From positions 1-45,126 of the forward strand of contig JADGFG010000009.1 of the NCBI GenBank assembly GCA_016743995.1: a stretch of 45,126 bases of DNA, read 5' to 3'. The notes below the pieces were generated by a model. It searched no databases and was not told the origin of the DNA. It worked only from the letters and a program-made list of their open reading frames with translations. The translations under genes and the position numbers were made by a program. The stretch is from Kangiellaceae bacterium. GTDB taxonomy: Bacteria; Pseudomonadota; Gammaproteobacteria; Enterobacterales; Kangiellaceae. Positions 27,661 to 37,567 of this stretch are shown piece after piece. Position 1 is the first letter of the stretch. Each line of letters opens with the position of its first letter.

Positions 27661-27963
27661 TTGAGTAAAAAAACAACTGTCAGCTTAGGAACTGCGTTGG
27701 ATATTGCGCATGCTTCGAGCCTGAAGTCTCGGCTGGTTACTGCACTAACAAAAAACATTCCTGTTCAGCTAACTTCTGATAAAGTTGAGCGAGTAGATAC
27801 TGCTGGCTTACAGTTGATTTTTGCTTTCATTAAGAAAGCGGAAACTCAGGGAAATAGTGTTCATTGGTATAAACCTTCTGACGCCCTGATTAACGCCAGT
27901 GAAATCCTGGGCTTACAAAGCGAACTTAAATTAAACCAGGCAAGGAGGGAGGGAGTAGTATGA
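27661..27963 (+). CDS. STAS-domain protein, first gene of the chemosensory operon
   Basis: A 100-residue single STAS domain like anti-anti-sigma factors and the MlaB type, with the switch segment VERVDTAGLQLIFAFIKKA, where DTAG takes the place of the phospho-accepting DSSG, so Thr rather than Ser. The start is TTG at 27661 with AGGAG six bases upstream; I see no better start. It overlaps cheY by 4 bp (ATGA). Its partner is unknown. Confidence 0.82.
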   Translation: MSKKTTVSLGTALDIAHASSLKSRLVTALTKNIPVQLTSDKVERVDTAGLQLIFAFIKKAETQGNSVHWYKPSDALINASEILGLQSELKLNQARREGVV

Positions 27964-28322
27964 CAAAAATACTTGCTGTTGATGATTCTGCTTCAATGCG
28001 CCAGATGGTTACATTCACTTTAAAGAGTGCCGGATTTGATGTGACCGAAGCCAGTGATGGAGTCGAAGCGCTCAAGGCTGCACAATCAAAAGCCTTTGAT
28101 GTTGTTATTTCTGACGTCAATATGCCGAATATGGATGGTCTGACTCTGGTAAAAAAATTACGTGCTCTGGGTAACTATAAGTTTATTCCTATTTTAATGT
28201 TAACCACTGAATCGTCGGGCGATAAAAAGCAGGCTGGAAGGGCTGCGGGAGCCACCGGCTGGATTGTTAAGCCCTTTAATCCTGACCAGTTATTGGCGAC
28301 AGTAAAAAAGGTTATTAGTTAG
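27960..28322 (+). CDS. cheY: Chemotaxis response regulator CheY
   Basis: A 120-residue single receiver domain with acidic pair D8/D9, phospho-accepting D52 (VVISDVNMPNMDG), the conserved Thr (MLTTES) and Lys (IVKPF). It would take phosphate from the adjacent CheA. It may be an output to motor or to another target; no cheZ is present in this window. Confidence 0.94.
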   Translation: MTKILAVDDSASMRQMVTFTLKSAGFDVTEASDGVEALKAAQSKAFDVVISDVNMPNMDGLTLVKKLRALGNYKFIPILMLTTESSGDKKQAGRAAGATGWIVKPFNPDQLLATVKKVIS

Positions 28323-28505
28323 AATGGCTTTATCAGATTAAGTAGAAAGAATATTAAATTTATTTAAATGCTGTTTCAATATTGAAGAGTGGGGTTGTTG
28401 AAGGTGTACGGTTTTATATAAAGCCGTGAACTACTCGTTGTTCTCCCTGTAAAAATCTCGTTGTTAATTCATGTGATGTTCCACTTTAGCTATCAGGATA
28501 GAGTT

Positions 28506-30791
28506 ATGGAAATTGATTTAAGCCAATTTCATCAGGTTTTCTTTGAAGAAAGTTTTGAAGGTCTTGACGTGATGGAGCAAGAACTTCTTAATCTGGAAGA
28601 AGATTCAGATCTGGAAAATGTGAATACCATTTTTCGTGCGGCTCATTCCATTAAAGGCGGAAGTGCTACTTTTAATTTTAAAGATGTTGCCGACTTTACC
28701 CATGTGATGGAAACCTTGCTAGATGAAATGCGAGAGGGAAGTCGCCCGGTAACACGTGAAATTATCGATTTGTTATTGAAGTCTGTTGATTGTTTAAGGG
28801 GCATGCTGAATAAAATTCAGGATGATGAACCGGTCGGTGAAGCGCATTGTGAGTTAATTAATTCATTCAATTTGTTATTAAGTGGCGAAGCGATCGTTGA
28901 GACTGAGGTAAATACTGCAGCTGAGCAAGCCGTTGAAACTCAACCTATAGCAGCTGATACTACAGAAGACTTACATCATTATTGGAACATTCAGTTTATC
29001 CCACAATCACATATTCTCGAGACGGGTAATGAGCCCGTTAGAATGTTCAGGGAATTGAAAGGAATGGGAGTGCTGGAATCGACTGTTGATGTGAGTAAAG
29101 TGCCAGACTTTGATGAACTTGTTCCTGAATCCTGTTTTTTATCATGGCGATTGAGGCTAGATGCAGATACAGAGTACGATACGATAAAAGAAGTCTTCGA
29201 GTGGGTGGAAGATGAATGTGAACTTACTATTGATAATGCCGAAGAACCAGAAGTTAAAAAACAAGACGTTAAAAAGCAAGAAGTTGAAAAGCAAGGTCCG
29301 ATAACTGAGAGTGAAATATCAGTAGATACAGTGATTTCTGATAAAGAAGTAACGGCTGTAGAAACTGATGACATAGAAGTCTCAGGTGCAGAAAAAACTA
29401 CGGGAGATTCTAGCAGTGACAAAATGGAATCTACAAATGCAATCGTTTCGATTTCAGGTGCCGTTAGCAACAAAACATCCGATGTCGCAAAAGAAAAAAG
29501 TCAGAAGCTGGCTACAGAAACCCAAAATAGCAGTCAGGCCAAAGTCAAAAGTACGGCGGTTAATGAAGAGAAAAAAAATCAGAAAAAAGCAACTTCAACA
29601 GCATCAATACGTGTCGGTATCGATAAAGTTGATACCTTAATTGACCTGGTTGGAGAGCTGGTTATTACGCAATCAATGCTGAGTGAGCTGGGGGATAATT
29701 TCACTATGGCAAAGCTGAATCAGCTAGTTTCAGGATTGAGTGAACTGGAGCAAAATACACGTGAGCTGCAAGAAAGTGTAATGCGTATCCGTATGTTGCC
29801 TATTGGTTTTGTTTTTAACCGATTGCCTCGAATGGTCAGAGATTTATCTTCTCAGTTAGGCAAAAAAGTTCACCTTGCAATTAAGGGCGAATCAACCGAA
29901 CTGGATAAAACGGTAATGGAACAAATCGGTGATCCGCTTACTCATCTTGTCAGGAATGCACTGGATCATGGGCTGGAATCAACGGAACAGCGTATCGCCG
30001 CTGGAAAATCAGAAGAAGGAACCGTGACTTTAAATGCATTTCATCAGGGCGGAAATATTGTTATCGAGGTTTCTGATAATGGTGGCGGAATTGATCCAGA
30101 TGTTATTTATGATAAAGCCGTAGAAAAAGGAATGATCCAGCAAGGAGAAGAGCTAGTGAAAGAGCAAATTCTCGGTTTGATTATGGAACCCGGTTTTTCA
30201 ACGGCTGCGGTTGTCAGTGATGTCTCTGGTCGTGGTGTCGGCATGGATGTGGTTAAAAGAAATATTAATAATCTTGGGGGAAGTGTCGAAATTGAATCGA
30301 ACCTGGGGAAAGGCACAACTTTTACCATTCGTTTGCCATTAACCCTTGCTATTCTTGATGGTCAACTTATTCGGGTTGCGAATGAAGTTTATGTGCTGCC
30401 CCTGGTTTCTATTATCGAATCAATTCCCCTGAGTATGGTTGAAATTTCAAAAATTGCGGGAGATATGAAAGTGTACAAATTACACAATGAATATGTTCCT
30501 ATTATCGACTTGCGAGAGGAGTTTGTTATTCAACGAGGAGGGGGAGCTAATAGCGAAGGTTTGTTGGCTATCGTTGAGGGAGAAAATAGGAAAATTGCGT
30601 TGAAAATTGATGATTTGATGGGGCAGCAACAAGTGGTCATTAAAAGTCTTGATAGTCATTACAAGTCTATTCAAGGCGTATCAGGCGCAACTATTCTTGG
30701 TGACGGGCGAGTTTCACTCATTCTGGATATTGTCGGGCTGGCAAAACGAGCGGCAATCAGAGCAAATCATCGAAGAGAAAAAGTAGCTTAG
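28506..30791 (+). CDS. cheA: Chemotaxis histidine kinase CheA
   Basis: Taken from the ATG at 28506 (761 residues), with AGGA seven bases upstream; a longer TTG frame from 28461 is unsupported. P1 Hpt domain with H47 (FRAAHSIKGGSATF), a P2-like region (about 155-245), a low-complexity Lys/Glu/Val/Ser linker (about 245-360), P3 dimerisation (VDTLIDLVGELVITQSML), P4 ATPase (VRNALDHGLES near 482, DNGGGIDP near 524, GRGVGMDVV) and P5 CheW-like domain to the end. It is the kinase core of the array with the two CheW proteins and the receptor that follow. Confidence 0.96.
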   Translation: MEIDLSQFHQVFFEESFEGLDVMEQELLNLEEDSDLENVNTIFRAAHSIKGGSATFNFKDVADFTHVMETLLDEMREGSRPVTREIIDLLLKSVDCLRGMLNKIQDDEPVGEAHCELINSFNLLLSGEAIVETEVNTAAEQAVETQPIAADTTEDLHHYWNIQFIPQSHILETGNEPVRMFRELKGMGVLESTVDVSKVPDFDELVPESCFLSWRLRLDADTEYDTIKEVFEWVEDECELTIDNAEEPEVKKQDVKKQEVEKQGPITESEISVDTVISDKEVTAVETDDIEVSGAEKTTGDSSSDKMESTNAIVSISGAVSNKTSDVAKEKSQKLATETQNSSQAKVKSTAVNEEKKNQKKATSTASIRVGIDKVDTLIDLVGELVITQSMLSELGDNFTMAKLNQLVSGLSELEQNTRELQESVMRIRMLPIGFVFNRLPRMVRDLSSQLGKKVHLAIKGESTELDKTVMEQIGDPLTHLVRNALDHGLESTEQRIAAGKSEEGTVTLNAFHQGGNIVIEVSDNGGGIDPDVIYDKAVEKGMIQQGEELVKEQILGLIMEPGFSTAAVVSDVSGRGVGMDVVKRNINNLGGSVEIESNLGKGTTFTIRLPLTLAILDGQLIRVANEVYVLPLVSIIESIPLSMVEISKIAGDMKVYKLHNEYVPIIDLREEFVIQRGGGANSEGLLAIVEGENRKIALKIDDLMGQQQVVIKSLDSHYKSIQGVSGATILGDGRVSLILDIVGLAKRAAIRANHRREKVA

Positions 30792-30802
30792 GATTAAATG
30801 TT

Positions 30803-31354
30803 ATGACAACAGATATTATGCAGATTATTCAGGATCAGGAAGTACAGCAAATAGAGTCTGATCTGGTTGGCCAGGAAACTGGATCGCAATACTTAAGCTT
30901 TGTTGTTGGGGATGAAGAGTTCTCAGTGAGTATTTTAAAAGTCCAGGAAATCAGAGCCTGGGAAGAGCCAACTTACCTTCCCAATTCACCTGCCTATGTG
31001 AAGGGCGTTTTGAATTTGCGAGGAACTATTGTACCGGTAATGGATTTACGAAAACGATTTCATTTTAAACAGTATCGATATGATACGACAACAGTCATTA
31101 TTATTTTAAAGAACCAATATGAAGATAAGGACTGTTTAATGGGGTGTGTTGTTGATGGCGTATCAGATGTTTTTAATCTGGATGAGTCGACTATTTGTGA
31201 TGTGCCAGAATATGGCTGTGATATTGATAGTGATTTTACTTCGGGAATAATGACGGTTGATGACCATGCGGTCACGTTATTAAATCTTGACAATTTATTG
31301 AACCTTGATCTGATTGACCATCCTTACTCAGGAACAGGAGCTAGAAATGTCTGA
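30803..31354 (+). CDS. cheW: CheW coupling protein, first copy
   Basis: The 183-residue adaptor joins receptor tips to CheA. CheW fold with QYLSFVVGDEEFSVSILKVQEI, YLPNSPAYVKGVLNLRGTIVPVMDLRKRF and the VVDGVSDVFNL segment. It lies 11 bp after cheA and overlaps the second cheW by 8 bp. Confidence 0.94.
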   Translation: MTTDIMQIIQDQEVQQIESDLVGQETGSQYLSFVVGDEEFSVSILKVQEIRAWEEPTYLPNSPAYVKGVLNLRGTIVPVMDLRKRFHFKQYRYDTTTVIIILKNQYEDKDCLMGCVVDGVSDVFNLDESTICDVPEYGCDIDSDFTSGIMTVDDHAVTLLNLDNLLNLDLIDHPYSGTGARNV

Positions 31355-31853
31355 GCCCGCGTTGCAAAAAATTGATGATGGTAAGCAGGCGGTTGAAAAT
31401 TCTGTGGAGCAGTATTTAACTTTTTTAATGGATAAAGATGAGTACGGTGTTGAGATACTTACGGTGCAGGAAATACATGGTTGGGTTGAGCCCCGGCCAA
31501 TTCCAAATACACCTGATTTTGTCGTTGGTGTCATTGACTGGCGTGGAACTATTGTTCCCGTTGTTGACCTGCGACTTCGTTTTGGTTACGACAAAGTGAC
31601 TTATGATAATAGTACGGTTGTTATTGTATTAAAAACAGAAATAAAAGATATTAATCGAGAAGTGATAGTGGCTGTCGTTGTTGATGCAGTGTCTGATGTT
31701 TATGATGTGACTCAGGAAAATCTACGTAAAGCACCCAGTCTGGGGAGTCGCGTTGATACTGAATATATCGAAGGAATTGCTAAAGTTGATGAGGCTATGA
31801 TCGTTCTGCTTGATTTGAGTAAACTGATTAATCTCGAACGTTTGGGTAAGTAA
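31347..31853 (+). CDS. cheW: CheW coupling protein, second copy
   Basis: Taken from the ATG at 31347 (168 residues), six bases after AGGAG and overlapping the first cheW stop; a longer TTG frame lacks support. It has QYLTFLMDKDEYGVEILTVQEI, IPNTPDFVVGVIDWRGTIVPVVDLRLRF and VVVDAVSDVYDV. The two CheW proteins are clearly diverged, so they probably differ in binding. Two adjacent cheW genes are also seen in V. cholerae cluster III. Confidence 0.93.
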   Translation: MSEPALQKIDDGKQAVENSVEQYLTFLMDKDEYGVEILTVQEIHGWVEPRPIPNTPDFVVGVIDWRGTIVPVVDLRLRFGYDKVTYDNSTVVIVLKTEIKDINREVIVAVVVDAVSDVYDVTQENLRKAPSLGSRVDTEYIEGIAKVDEAMIVLLDLSKLINLERLGK

Positions 31854-31940
31854 TAATTAGAGATAATAGCGACAAATAAAAGTTACAAAAGTGAAGACTT
31901 GTATTGTTAATGCGGATAAAAAATAATCTGGAGAACGGTG

Positions 31941-34283
31941 ATGGGCGTTGATGCAGAAAAAGAAGCTAACGACGGCAACAAAGGTGACGAGATGAAAAAG
32001 AATGAGTGTAAGCAATATCTGGCCGCGTTAGAGAACCTGAATACGGCAGTGATGATGGTTGACAAAAATCTGGATATTACTTTTATCAATCGAGAGTCCG
32101 AAAAATTACTATTAGGTCTTGAAAAAGTATTTCAGACTCAGTGGAAAGATTTCAGGGCTGACAAAAAGCAGCTAATTGGTCAGTCAATTGACCAGTTTCA
32201 TGAAAACCCCGCGCATCAGAGAAAAATTTTAAGTGATCCTGCTAACCTGCCTTATGTTTCAAAGATACAGGTGGGGGACGTTGATATCCAGCTGGATGTT
32301 TCTGCGAGGTTAGATGAAAATGGAAAGTATCTGGGCGCCACGCTTGAATGGTCCGATATAACTAAAAGACTGGAAGCTGAAGACTCCGTTTCTCGTATGC
32401 AGGGAGCAATGGAAGGTTCATTAACGGCCACCATGATGGTTAATAGAGATTTACAGATTACTTATATGAACCCTGCAACGATGAATTTATTAACCTCTCT
32501 TGCATCAACGATGAAAACAATCTGGCCCGATTTTTCGGCAACAGAAGAGTATATGATGGGTAAGTGCATTGATGATTTTCATGTGAACCCTTCACATCAA
32601 CGCAAGTTACTGTCTGATCCGGCAAATCTGCCTTATCAGGCTAATATTAAATTAGGCGAAAACACGATTAGTTTAAATACTGCAGCTATCATGGATGTCA
32701 ATGGCAACTACGTTGGCACCAGTCTTGAGTGGGCAAATATTACGGAAAAAATTGCAGCTGATGTTGAAGTGGGTCGATTAGTTTCTGCGACTGATGGTAT
32801 GTCCACCAACTTAATGATGGCTGATGTCGATTGTAATATTATTTATGTTAACCCTGCCATTATCAAAATGTTAACGCGTCGAGAAAAAGAAATTAAAGCT
32901 GTGTTGCCTCAGTTTAATCTTGATACGATCATTGGTACTAATATTGACATCTTTCATAAAAACCCGGCTCACCAGCGACAATTATTAAAAGCGGAGAATT
33001 TACCCTATGAGTCAACGATTAAAGTTGGGCCATTAACCTTTAATCTGAAAGCGGTAGCGCTTAAAGATAAAGATGATAATCATCTGGGAACCGCCGTTGA
33101 GTGGGTCGATAAAACAGAAGAAGTGGTTGCGCAGGAACTGGTTGAAGATTTAATTTCAAAAGCAGCCCGTGGTGAGCTGAAAGAAAGGCTGGATTCAGAG
33201 CAATTCCAGGGGTTTATGAAAAATTTGTCCATGGGCATTAATTCTATGATGGATACTGTTGTTGAACCCATTGAAAATTGTCAGAAGGTTCTGGAGCAGA
33301 TGGCCGCTGGTAACTTACAAATGAGTATGGATGGTAGTTATCACGGATTATTCAGCGAGCTTCAAAACTCCATAAATACCAGTATTGATAATTTGAGAAA
33401 TATGGTAGGCGAAATTCTTGAAACATCCAGTCATGTGTCAACTTCGGCAAAAGAAATATCTCAGGGGAATACGGACTTAAGTCAGCGTTCTGAAGAACAG
33501 GCTTCTAGTCTGGAAGAAACCGCATCGAGTATGGAAGAGTTAACTGGTACAGTAAAGGAAAACGCAGAAGCCGCCGGAAAAGCCAATAAATTATCGATTG
33601 ATACCATGAAACAGGCAGAAAGTGGTGGCGCAGTGGTAAGTGAAGCGATTAGTGCCATGAAAGAGATTAATGATGCTTCCCGAGAAATTTCCGATATCAT
33701 CGGCGTCATCGATGAAATTGCATTTCAGACTAACTTGCTGGCGTTAAATGCTGCGGTAGAGGCGGCCAGAGCTGGCGATCAGGGACGGGGTTTTGCGGTT
33801 GTTGCTGCAGAAGTCAGGAACCTGGCTCAGCGTAGTGCCAGTGCTGCTAAAGATATAAAATCACTGATTAGCAATAGTGTGAGTAAAGTCGACCAGGGAA
33901 GTCAGTTGGTTAATGATTCGGGTAATAAATTAACCGATATTGTTGACTCAGTCAGAAATGTAACCCAACTGGTCAAGGAAATTTCCAATGCTTGTGAAGA
34001 ACAGGCTTCAGGGATTGAACAGGTTAACCAGGCTGTCGCACAAATGGATAATATGACCCAGCAAAATTCTGCTCTGGTTGAAGAAGCAGCAGCTTCAGCC
34101 GAATCGTTAAATGAACAGGCTGGTAATTTAATGGAGCTCATGAGCTTTTTCAAAACAGGTGATGAAAGCGGAAAGCAGTCAGAACAAATCGTTTCTCCAG
34201 TTACTCACAGTAAAACCAAACCATTAGCAGAGTCACCTCGTCAGACACCGGTTACTACTGGAGAAGACTGGGAAGAGTTTTAG
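31941..34283 (+). CDS. Soluble triple-PAS methyl-accepting chemoreceptor (Aer2/DosM-like)
   Basis: Taken from the ATG at 31941 (780 residues, GGAG seven bases upstream). There is no signal peptide or membrane segment, so it is a cytoplasmic receptor. Three tandem PAS domains (about 27-150, 155-275, 280-400) each contain a conserved F-H-x-N-P-x-H-Q-R segment (about 86-94, 213, 339) and end in [LV]-E-W (about 134-136, 261, 385). HAMP-like helices follow (about 400-500), then the signalling hairpin with tip [21 protein letters not shown] (about 590-612). The last five residues are DWEEF, matching the CheR-binding pentapeptide. PAS type, domain order and tail suggest an Aer2/DosM-like receptor that may bind heme and sense oxygen; ligand and cofactor are inferred. 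Confidence 0.93.
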   Translation: MGVDAEKEANDGNKGDEMKKNECKQYLAALENLNTAVMMVDKNLDITFINRESEKLLLGLEKVFQTQWKDFRADKKQLIGQSIDQFHENPAHQRKILSDPANLPYVSKIQVGDVDIQLDVSARLDENGKYLGATLEWSDITKRLEAEDSVSRMQGAMEGSLTATMMVNRDLQITYMNPATMNLLTSLASTMKTIWPDFSATEEYMMGKCIDDFHVNPSHQRKLLSDPANLPYQANIKLGENTISLNTAAIMDVNGNYVGTSLEWANITEKIAADVEVGRLVSATDGMSTNLMMADVDCNIIYVNPAIIKMLTRREKEIKAVLPQFNLDTIIGTNIDIFHKNPAHQRQLLKAENLPYESTIKVGPLTFNLKAVALKDKDDNHLGTAVEWVDKTEEVVAQELVEDLISKAARGELKERLDSEQFQGFMKNLSMGINSMMDTVVEPIENCQKVLEQMAAGNLQMSMDGSYHGLFSELQNSINTSIDNLRNMVGEILETSSHVSTSAKEISQGNTDLSQRSEEQASSLEETASSMEELTGTVKENAEAAGKANKLSIDTMKQAESGGAVVSEAISAMKEINDASREISDIIGVIDEIAFQTNLLALNAAVEAARAGDQGRGFAVVAAEVRNLAQRSASAAKDIKSLISNSVSKVDQGSQLVNDSGNKLTDIVDSVRNVTQLVKEISNACEEQASGIEQVNQAVAQMDNMTQQNSALVEEAAASAESLNEQAGNLMELMSFFKTGDESGKQSEQIVSPVTHSKTKPLAESPRQTPVTTGEDWEEF

Positions 34284-34314
34284 CCAGTTAACGGGATAAG
34301 TGTGTTTTAAACAA

Positions 34315-34353
34315 ATCACTAAAAGAGACTGCTCTGCGGTTGATTTTAGTGAT
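34315..34353 (+). terminator. Hairpin between the receptor gene and cheR
   Basis: A perfect 10-bp stem ATCACTAAAA/TTTTAGTGAT with a 19-nt loop, followed 10 nt later by TTTTTTATTT. It may be a partial terminator that lowers cheR-cheD-cheB expression relative to the receptor. Confidence 0.45.
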
Positions 34354-34410
34354 GATAAATTGATTTTTTATTTCTGATTGCTGGTAACTGATTTATCCGG
34401 GAAGGTTTTG

Positions 34411-35253
34411 ATGTTGAATACTGCAGAAACAACCACAAAAAGAGATTTTATATTTACCAACGAAAATTTTGAACGGGTAGTACGCTTGATTAATGAGCGA
34501 GCAGGTATCAGTTTAAGTGATAGAAAGTCAGACATGGTTTATTCTCGCCTGGCAAGGCGGTTACGAAAGTTGAATTTTATTGACTTTAATGCTTATCTGG
34601 ACTTTGTTGAAAACAGCAGGGAAGAAGAAGTTAATTTTATTAATGCGCTAACGACAAATCTGACACATTTTTTTAGAGAAAATCATCATTTTGATTATCT
34701 CAGAGATGTTTATATTCCAGAGTTACTATCTAAAGATAAAAAGCGAATTCGCTTTTGGTCGGCAGGCTGTTCAACGGGAGAGGAGCCTTACTCCTTATCT
34801 ATGATATGGCAGTCCGTTGTTGGAAATAATAAGTCGGTTGATTTTAAAATACTTGCCACCGATCTGGATACTAATGTTTTAGATGTCTGTGAAAAAGGCG
34901 TTTATGATAATGATAAACTTAAACCTGTGAATAAAGAATTTTTATGTTGGTTTAAGCAAACTGACGAATGTGGAGATAATCAATTACAGGCATTACCTTT
35001 ATTAAAAAAGCGGATTCACTTCAAGCCATTAAATTTAATGCATGACTGGCCTATGAAAGGCCCTTTTGACCTGATTATCTGCCGAAATGTATTTATTTAT
35101 TTTGATAAGGAAACTCAGAGCGAGCTGGTCAATCGGTATTCTGAGTTATTAAGTGAAAATGGTTGCCTTATTCTGGGGCATTCGGAGAATCTCAGCGCTA
35201 ATAAGAAACTCTTTAATTTAATCGGCAAAACTATTTACAGGAAAAAACATTAA
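34411..35253 (+). CDS. cheR: Chemoreceptor glutamate methyltransferase CheR
   Basis: Taken from the ATG at 34411 (280 residues), after GAAGG; the TTG at 34378 is unsupported. N-terminal helical domain with LINERAGISLSDRKSDMVYSRLARRLRK, then an S-adenosylmethionine-binding core (FWSAGCSTGEEPYSLSM, ATDLDTNVL, LIICRNVFIYF, GCLILGHSENL). It methylates receptor glutamates. The neighbouring receptor carries the tail that such CheR proteins tether to. The cheD start directly abuts its stop. Confidence 0.95.
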   Translation: MLNTAETTTKRDFIFTNENFERVVRLINERAGISLSDRKSDMVYSRLARRLRKLNFIDFNAYLDFVENSREEEVNFINALTTNLTHFFRENHHFDYLRDVYIPELLSKDKKRIRFWSAGCSTGEEPYSLSMIWQSVVGNNKSVDFKILATDLDTNVLDVCEKGVYDNDKLKPVNKEFLCWFKQTDECGDNQLQALPLLKKRIHFKPLNLMHDWPMKGPFDLIICRNVFIYFDKETQSELVNRYSELLSENGCLILGHSENLSANKKLFNLIGKTIYRKKH

Positions 35254-35886
35254 ATGGCTGTTGGTTATGAAAGAGATAATTTGCCTTCTTGCTGGCAGGA
35301 ATTTAATCATATTAATCGTTATTGGGATAAAAATACTGGAAAATCGACAGCCAAAATATTACCTGGTGAGTATTACGTAACAGCTCATGACGAAGCAATA
35401 ACTACAGTGCTGGGCTCTTGTATTTCGGCCTGTATCAGAGATAAAAAAACGGGGCTGGGTGGTATGAATCATTTTATGTTGCCGGTCAATGGTGACACTT
35501 CTATGATTAAAGGTAGCGGGCGCGCGGAGCGTTATGGAAACTTTGCTATGGAGCAGATGATTAATGATATATTGCGTAATGGTGGTCAGAGAGAATCTCT
35601 TGAGATTAAGGTGTTCGGCGGCGGAAGAGTACTCAAAGGTACCATGGATATCGGCAAAAAAAATATCGAATTTGTCAATGAATATGTTAGATTGGAACAA
35701 TTAGTGCTGGTTGCCGAAGACGTTGGTGGACTTTATCCTCGAAAAGTAATCTATATGCCAAGAACAGGAAAGGTATTGATGAAAAAACTGTATAGCAAAC
35801 ATAATGCAACTATTGAAGATAGAGATGAAACTTACTATGAACGTATCACTCATGAAGAAGTTAAGAGTGATATTGAATTGTTTTGA
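35254..35886 (+). CDS. cheD: Chemoreceptor glutamine deamidase CheD
   Basis: The 210-residue protein deamidates receptor glutamines and can interact with CheY-type partners. The catalytic Cys and His are visible as C56 (TTVLGSCISACI) and H73 (GGMNHFMLP), 17 residues apart as in T. maritima CheD (C27, H44). The C-terminus has an extra tail of about 30 residues. ATG follows the cheR stop with no gap, indicating translational coupling. Confidence 0.93.
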   Translation: MAVGYERDNLPSCWQEFNHINRYWDKNTGKSTAKILPGEYYVTAHDEAITTVLGSCISACIRDKKTGLGGMNHFMLPVNGDTSMIKGSGRAERYGNFAMEQMINDILRNGGQRESLEIKVFGGGRVLKGTMDIGKKNIEFVNEYVRLEQLVLVAEDVGGLYPRKVIYMPRTGKVLMKKLYSKHNATIEDRDETYYERITHEEVKSDIELF

Positions 35887-35968
35887 CTGACCTGATTTTT
35901 CAGGCGAGCTGGTTTGTAAATATAACGATCAGCATGCTTGTAAAATAATTGATTAAAAAAGAGTCATA

Positions 35969-37030
35969 ATGACAGATACAAAAATTGAAGAATTTTCAAC
36001 ACCGGTTAGCGTAATTATCGTAGATGACTCAGCATTTATTCGTGTTTTGCTTTCTCAAATTCTTGATAGTGACGATCAGATTAAAGTTGTTGCTACTGCA
36101 GAAGATCCGCTTGATGCGCGTGAAAAGATAAAAAAATATAATCCAGATGTCATTACGCTTGATGTTGAGATGCCAAAAATGGATGGGATTACTTTTCTGA
36201 AGAACTTAATGCGATTAAGACCAATGCCCGTCATTATGGTTTCAACACTCACTCAGGCGGGTGCCGATGTGACACTGGAAGCGTTAAATTCCGGGGCTTT
36301 TGATTTTGTGGGAAAACCAACAACAGAAGTTAAGGAACAGTTAATGGGACTGGCCAATGAGTTGATTGAAAAAGTTAAAGCCGCAGCTCGTTGTAATACA
36401 ATCGCTCTGGGTCAGGTTGAAGATGAAAATCATGATGAGCCACTGACAACGCCTGAATTAACCAGTGATTTTGAATTAATTGCTATCGGCGCATCAACTG
36501 GTGGTACTGAAGCAATTCAGGAGGTCATTAAACGCTTGCCACGTGGACTACCTCCTATTGTATTAACTCAGCATATACCTGACGTATTTTCTACTTCTTA
36601 TGCTAAGCGGCTTAACTCTGAAGTAAAGATATCCGTAGTGGAAGTTAGAAGTCCACAAAAGCTGCAAAATGGTCATGCTTATCTGGCGCCTGGTCATATG
36701 CATATGGAAATTAAACGTAAGGGAAAAGAATTGTGGGCTGTATTAAGTGATGAAATGCCGGTTAATCGTCATAAACCCTCGGTTGATGTTTTATTTGAAT
36801 CAATCGGTAAAGTGGCCGCAGACAGGTGTCTGGCTGCAATATTAACCGGAATGGGACAGGATGGAGCTAAAGGTTTATTAGAATTGCGTCAAAAAGGAGC
36901 GGTTACTATCGCACAAGATGAAGATTCCAGTGTGGTCTGGGGAATGCCGGGCGCTGCAGTAAAAATGGAGGCCGCTCAGAAGGTTTTACCACTCAAGAAA
37001 ATCCCCAGATATCTCGTGTCGAGGTTGTAA
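35969..37030 (+). CDS. cheB: Chemotaxis methylesterase CheB
   Basis: The 353-residue protein has a receiver domain (acidic pair D19/D20, phospho-accepting D65 in VITLDVEMPKMDG) and a C-terminal methylesterase with catalytic Ser in IGASTGGTEAI, His in LTQHIP and Asp in LTGMGQDGAKG. It removes receptor methyl groups when phosphorylated by CheA. It ends the cheR-cheD-cheB run. Confidence 0.95.
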   Translation: MTDTKIEEFSTPVSVIIVDDSAFIRVLLSQILDSDDQIKVVATAEDPLDAREKIKKYNPDVITLDVEMPKMDGITFLKNLMRLRPMPVIMVSTLTQAGADVTLEALNSGAFDFVGKPTTEVKEQLMGLANELIEKVKAAARCNTIALGQVEDENHDEPLTTPELTSDFELIAIGASTGGTEAIQEVIKRLPRGLPPIVLTQHIPDVFSTSYAKRLNSEVKISVVEVRSPQKLQNGHAYLAPGHMHMEIKRKGKELWAVLSDEMPVNRHKPSVDVLFESIGKVAADRCLAAILTGMGQDGAKGLLELRQKGAVTIAQDEDSSVVWGMPGAAVKMEAAQKVLPLKKIPRYLVSRL

Positions 37031-37215
37031 GTTGATATTAGTACGAAAAATAAAAAAAATTAGTCAAAAATGTGATATTGCACTATGCTTTAAGCAAGAA
37101 CGGGTTTAGGATAAAACCTCGTTAATACAAGGGTTTATTTCATATTTTTCTCAATTGAGTTAATATTACTCAGGTTCTTTAGTTAAATCAGAGTTAATAA
37201 ATAAAGGGGTATAAC

Positions 37216-37518
37216 ATGTCAGTTGGTTCTAATCTATCTGCCGATGGTAAGGTGCTTACTATTTCTATCAACGGGAGGTTTGATTTTAGTGCTCACCAGG
37301 CGTTTAGAGATTCTTATGAAAAGTTAACACCAACACCAGGTTCGATCGTGATTGATATGGTCGAGACGACTTATCTGGATAGTTCGGCGTTGGGAATGTT
37401 ACTTTTACTACGAGATCATGCGGGGGGGGATTCATCCAGTATTTCCCTGATGAACTGTAATGAAGATATTCGTAAAATTCTTACCATCTCCAATTTTGAG
37501 CAGTTGTTTACTATCTAG
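37216..37518 (+). CDS. Anti-anti-sigma (STAS) protein, HsbA-like
   Basis: The 100-residue STAS domain has the canonical phospho-switch TYLDSSALGMLLLL. It starts with ATG after AAGGGG. Directly downstream is a receiver/PP2C/kinase protein and then an Hpt protein, the set known as HsbA-HsbR-HptB in P. aeruginosa, where HsbA links phosphorelay input to the anti-sigma factor FlgM and motility. A Shewanella-type CrsA role on RpoS is the alternative. The 185-bp upstream gap holds an imperfect hairpin (about 37099-37124) and the palindrome CTCAATTGAG. Confidence 0.85.
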   Translation: MSVGSNLSADGKVLTISINGRFDFSAHQAFRDSYEKLTPTPGSIVIDMVETTYLDSSALGMLLLLRDHAGGDSSSISLMNCNEDIRKILTISNFEQLFTI

Positions 37519-37567
37519 TTCCAGATTCAATTTATATAAACCATTAATTTAGATTTATACAAATGTT

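Noticed and set aside
31880..31918. FliA promoter before the receptor gene (GCGGATAA)
   Set aside because: No acceptable -35 element at the required spacing; the gene is better explained as part of the che operon.
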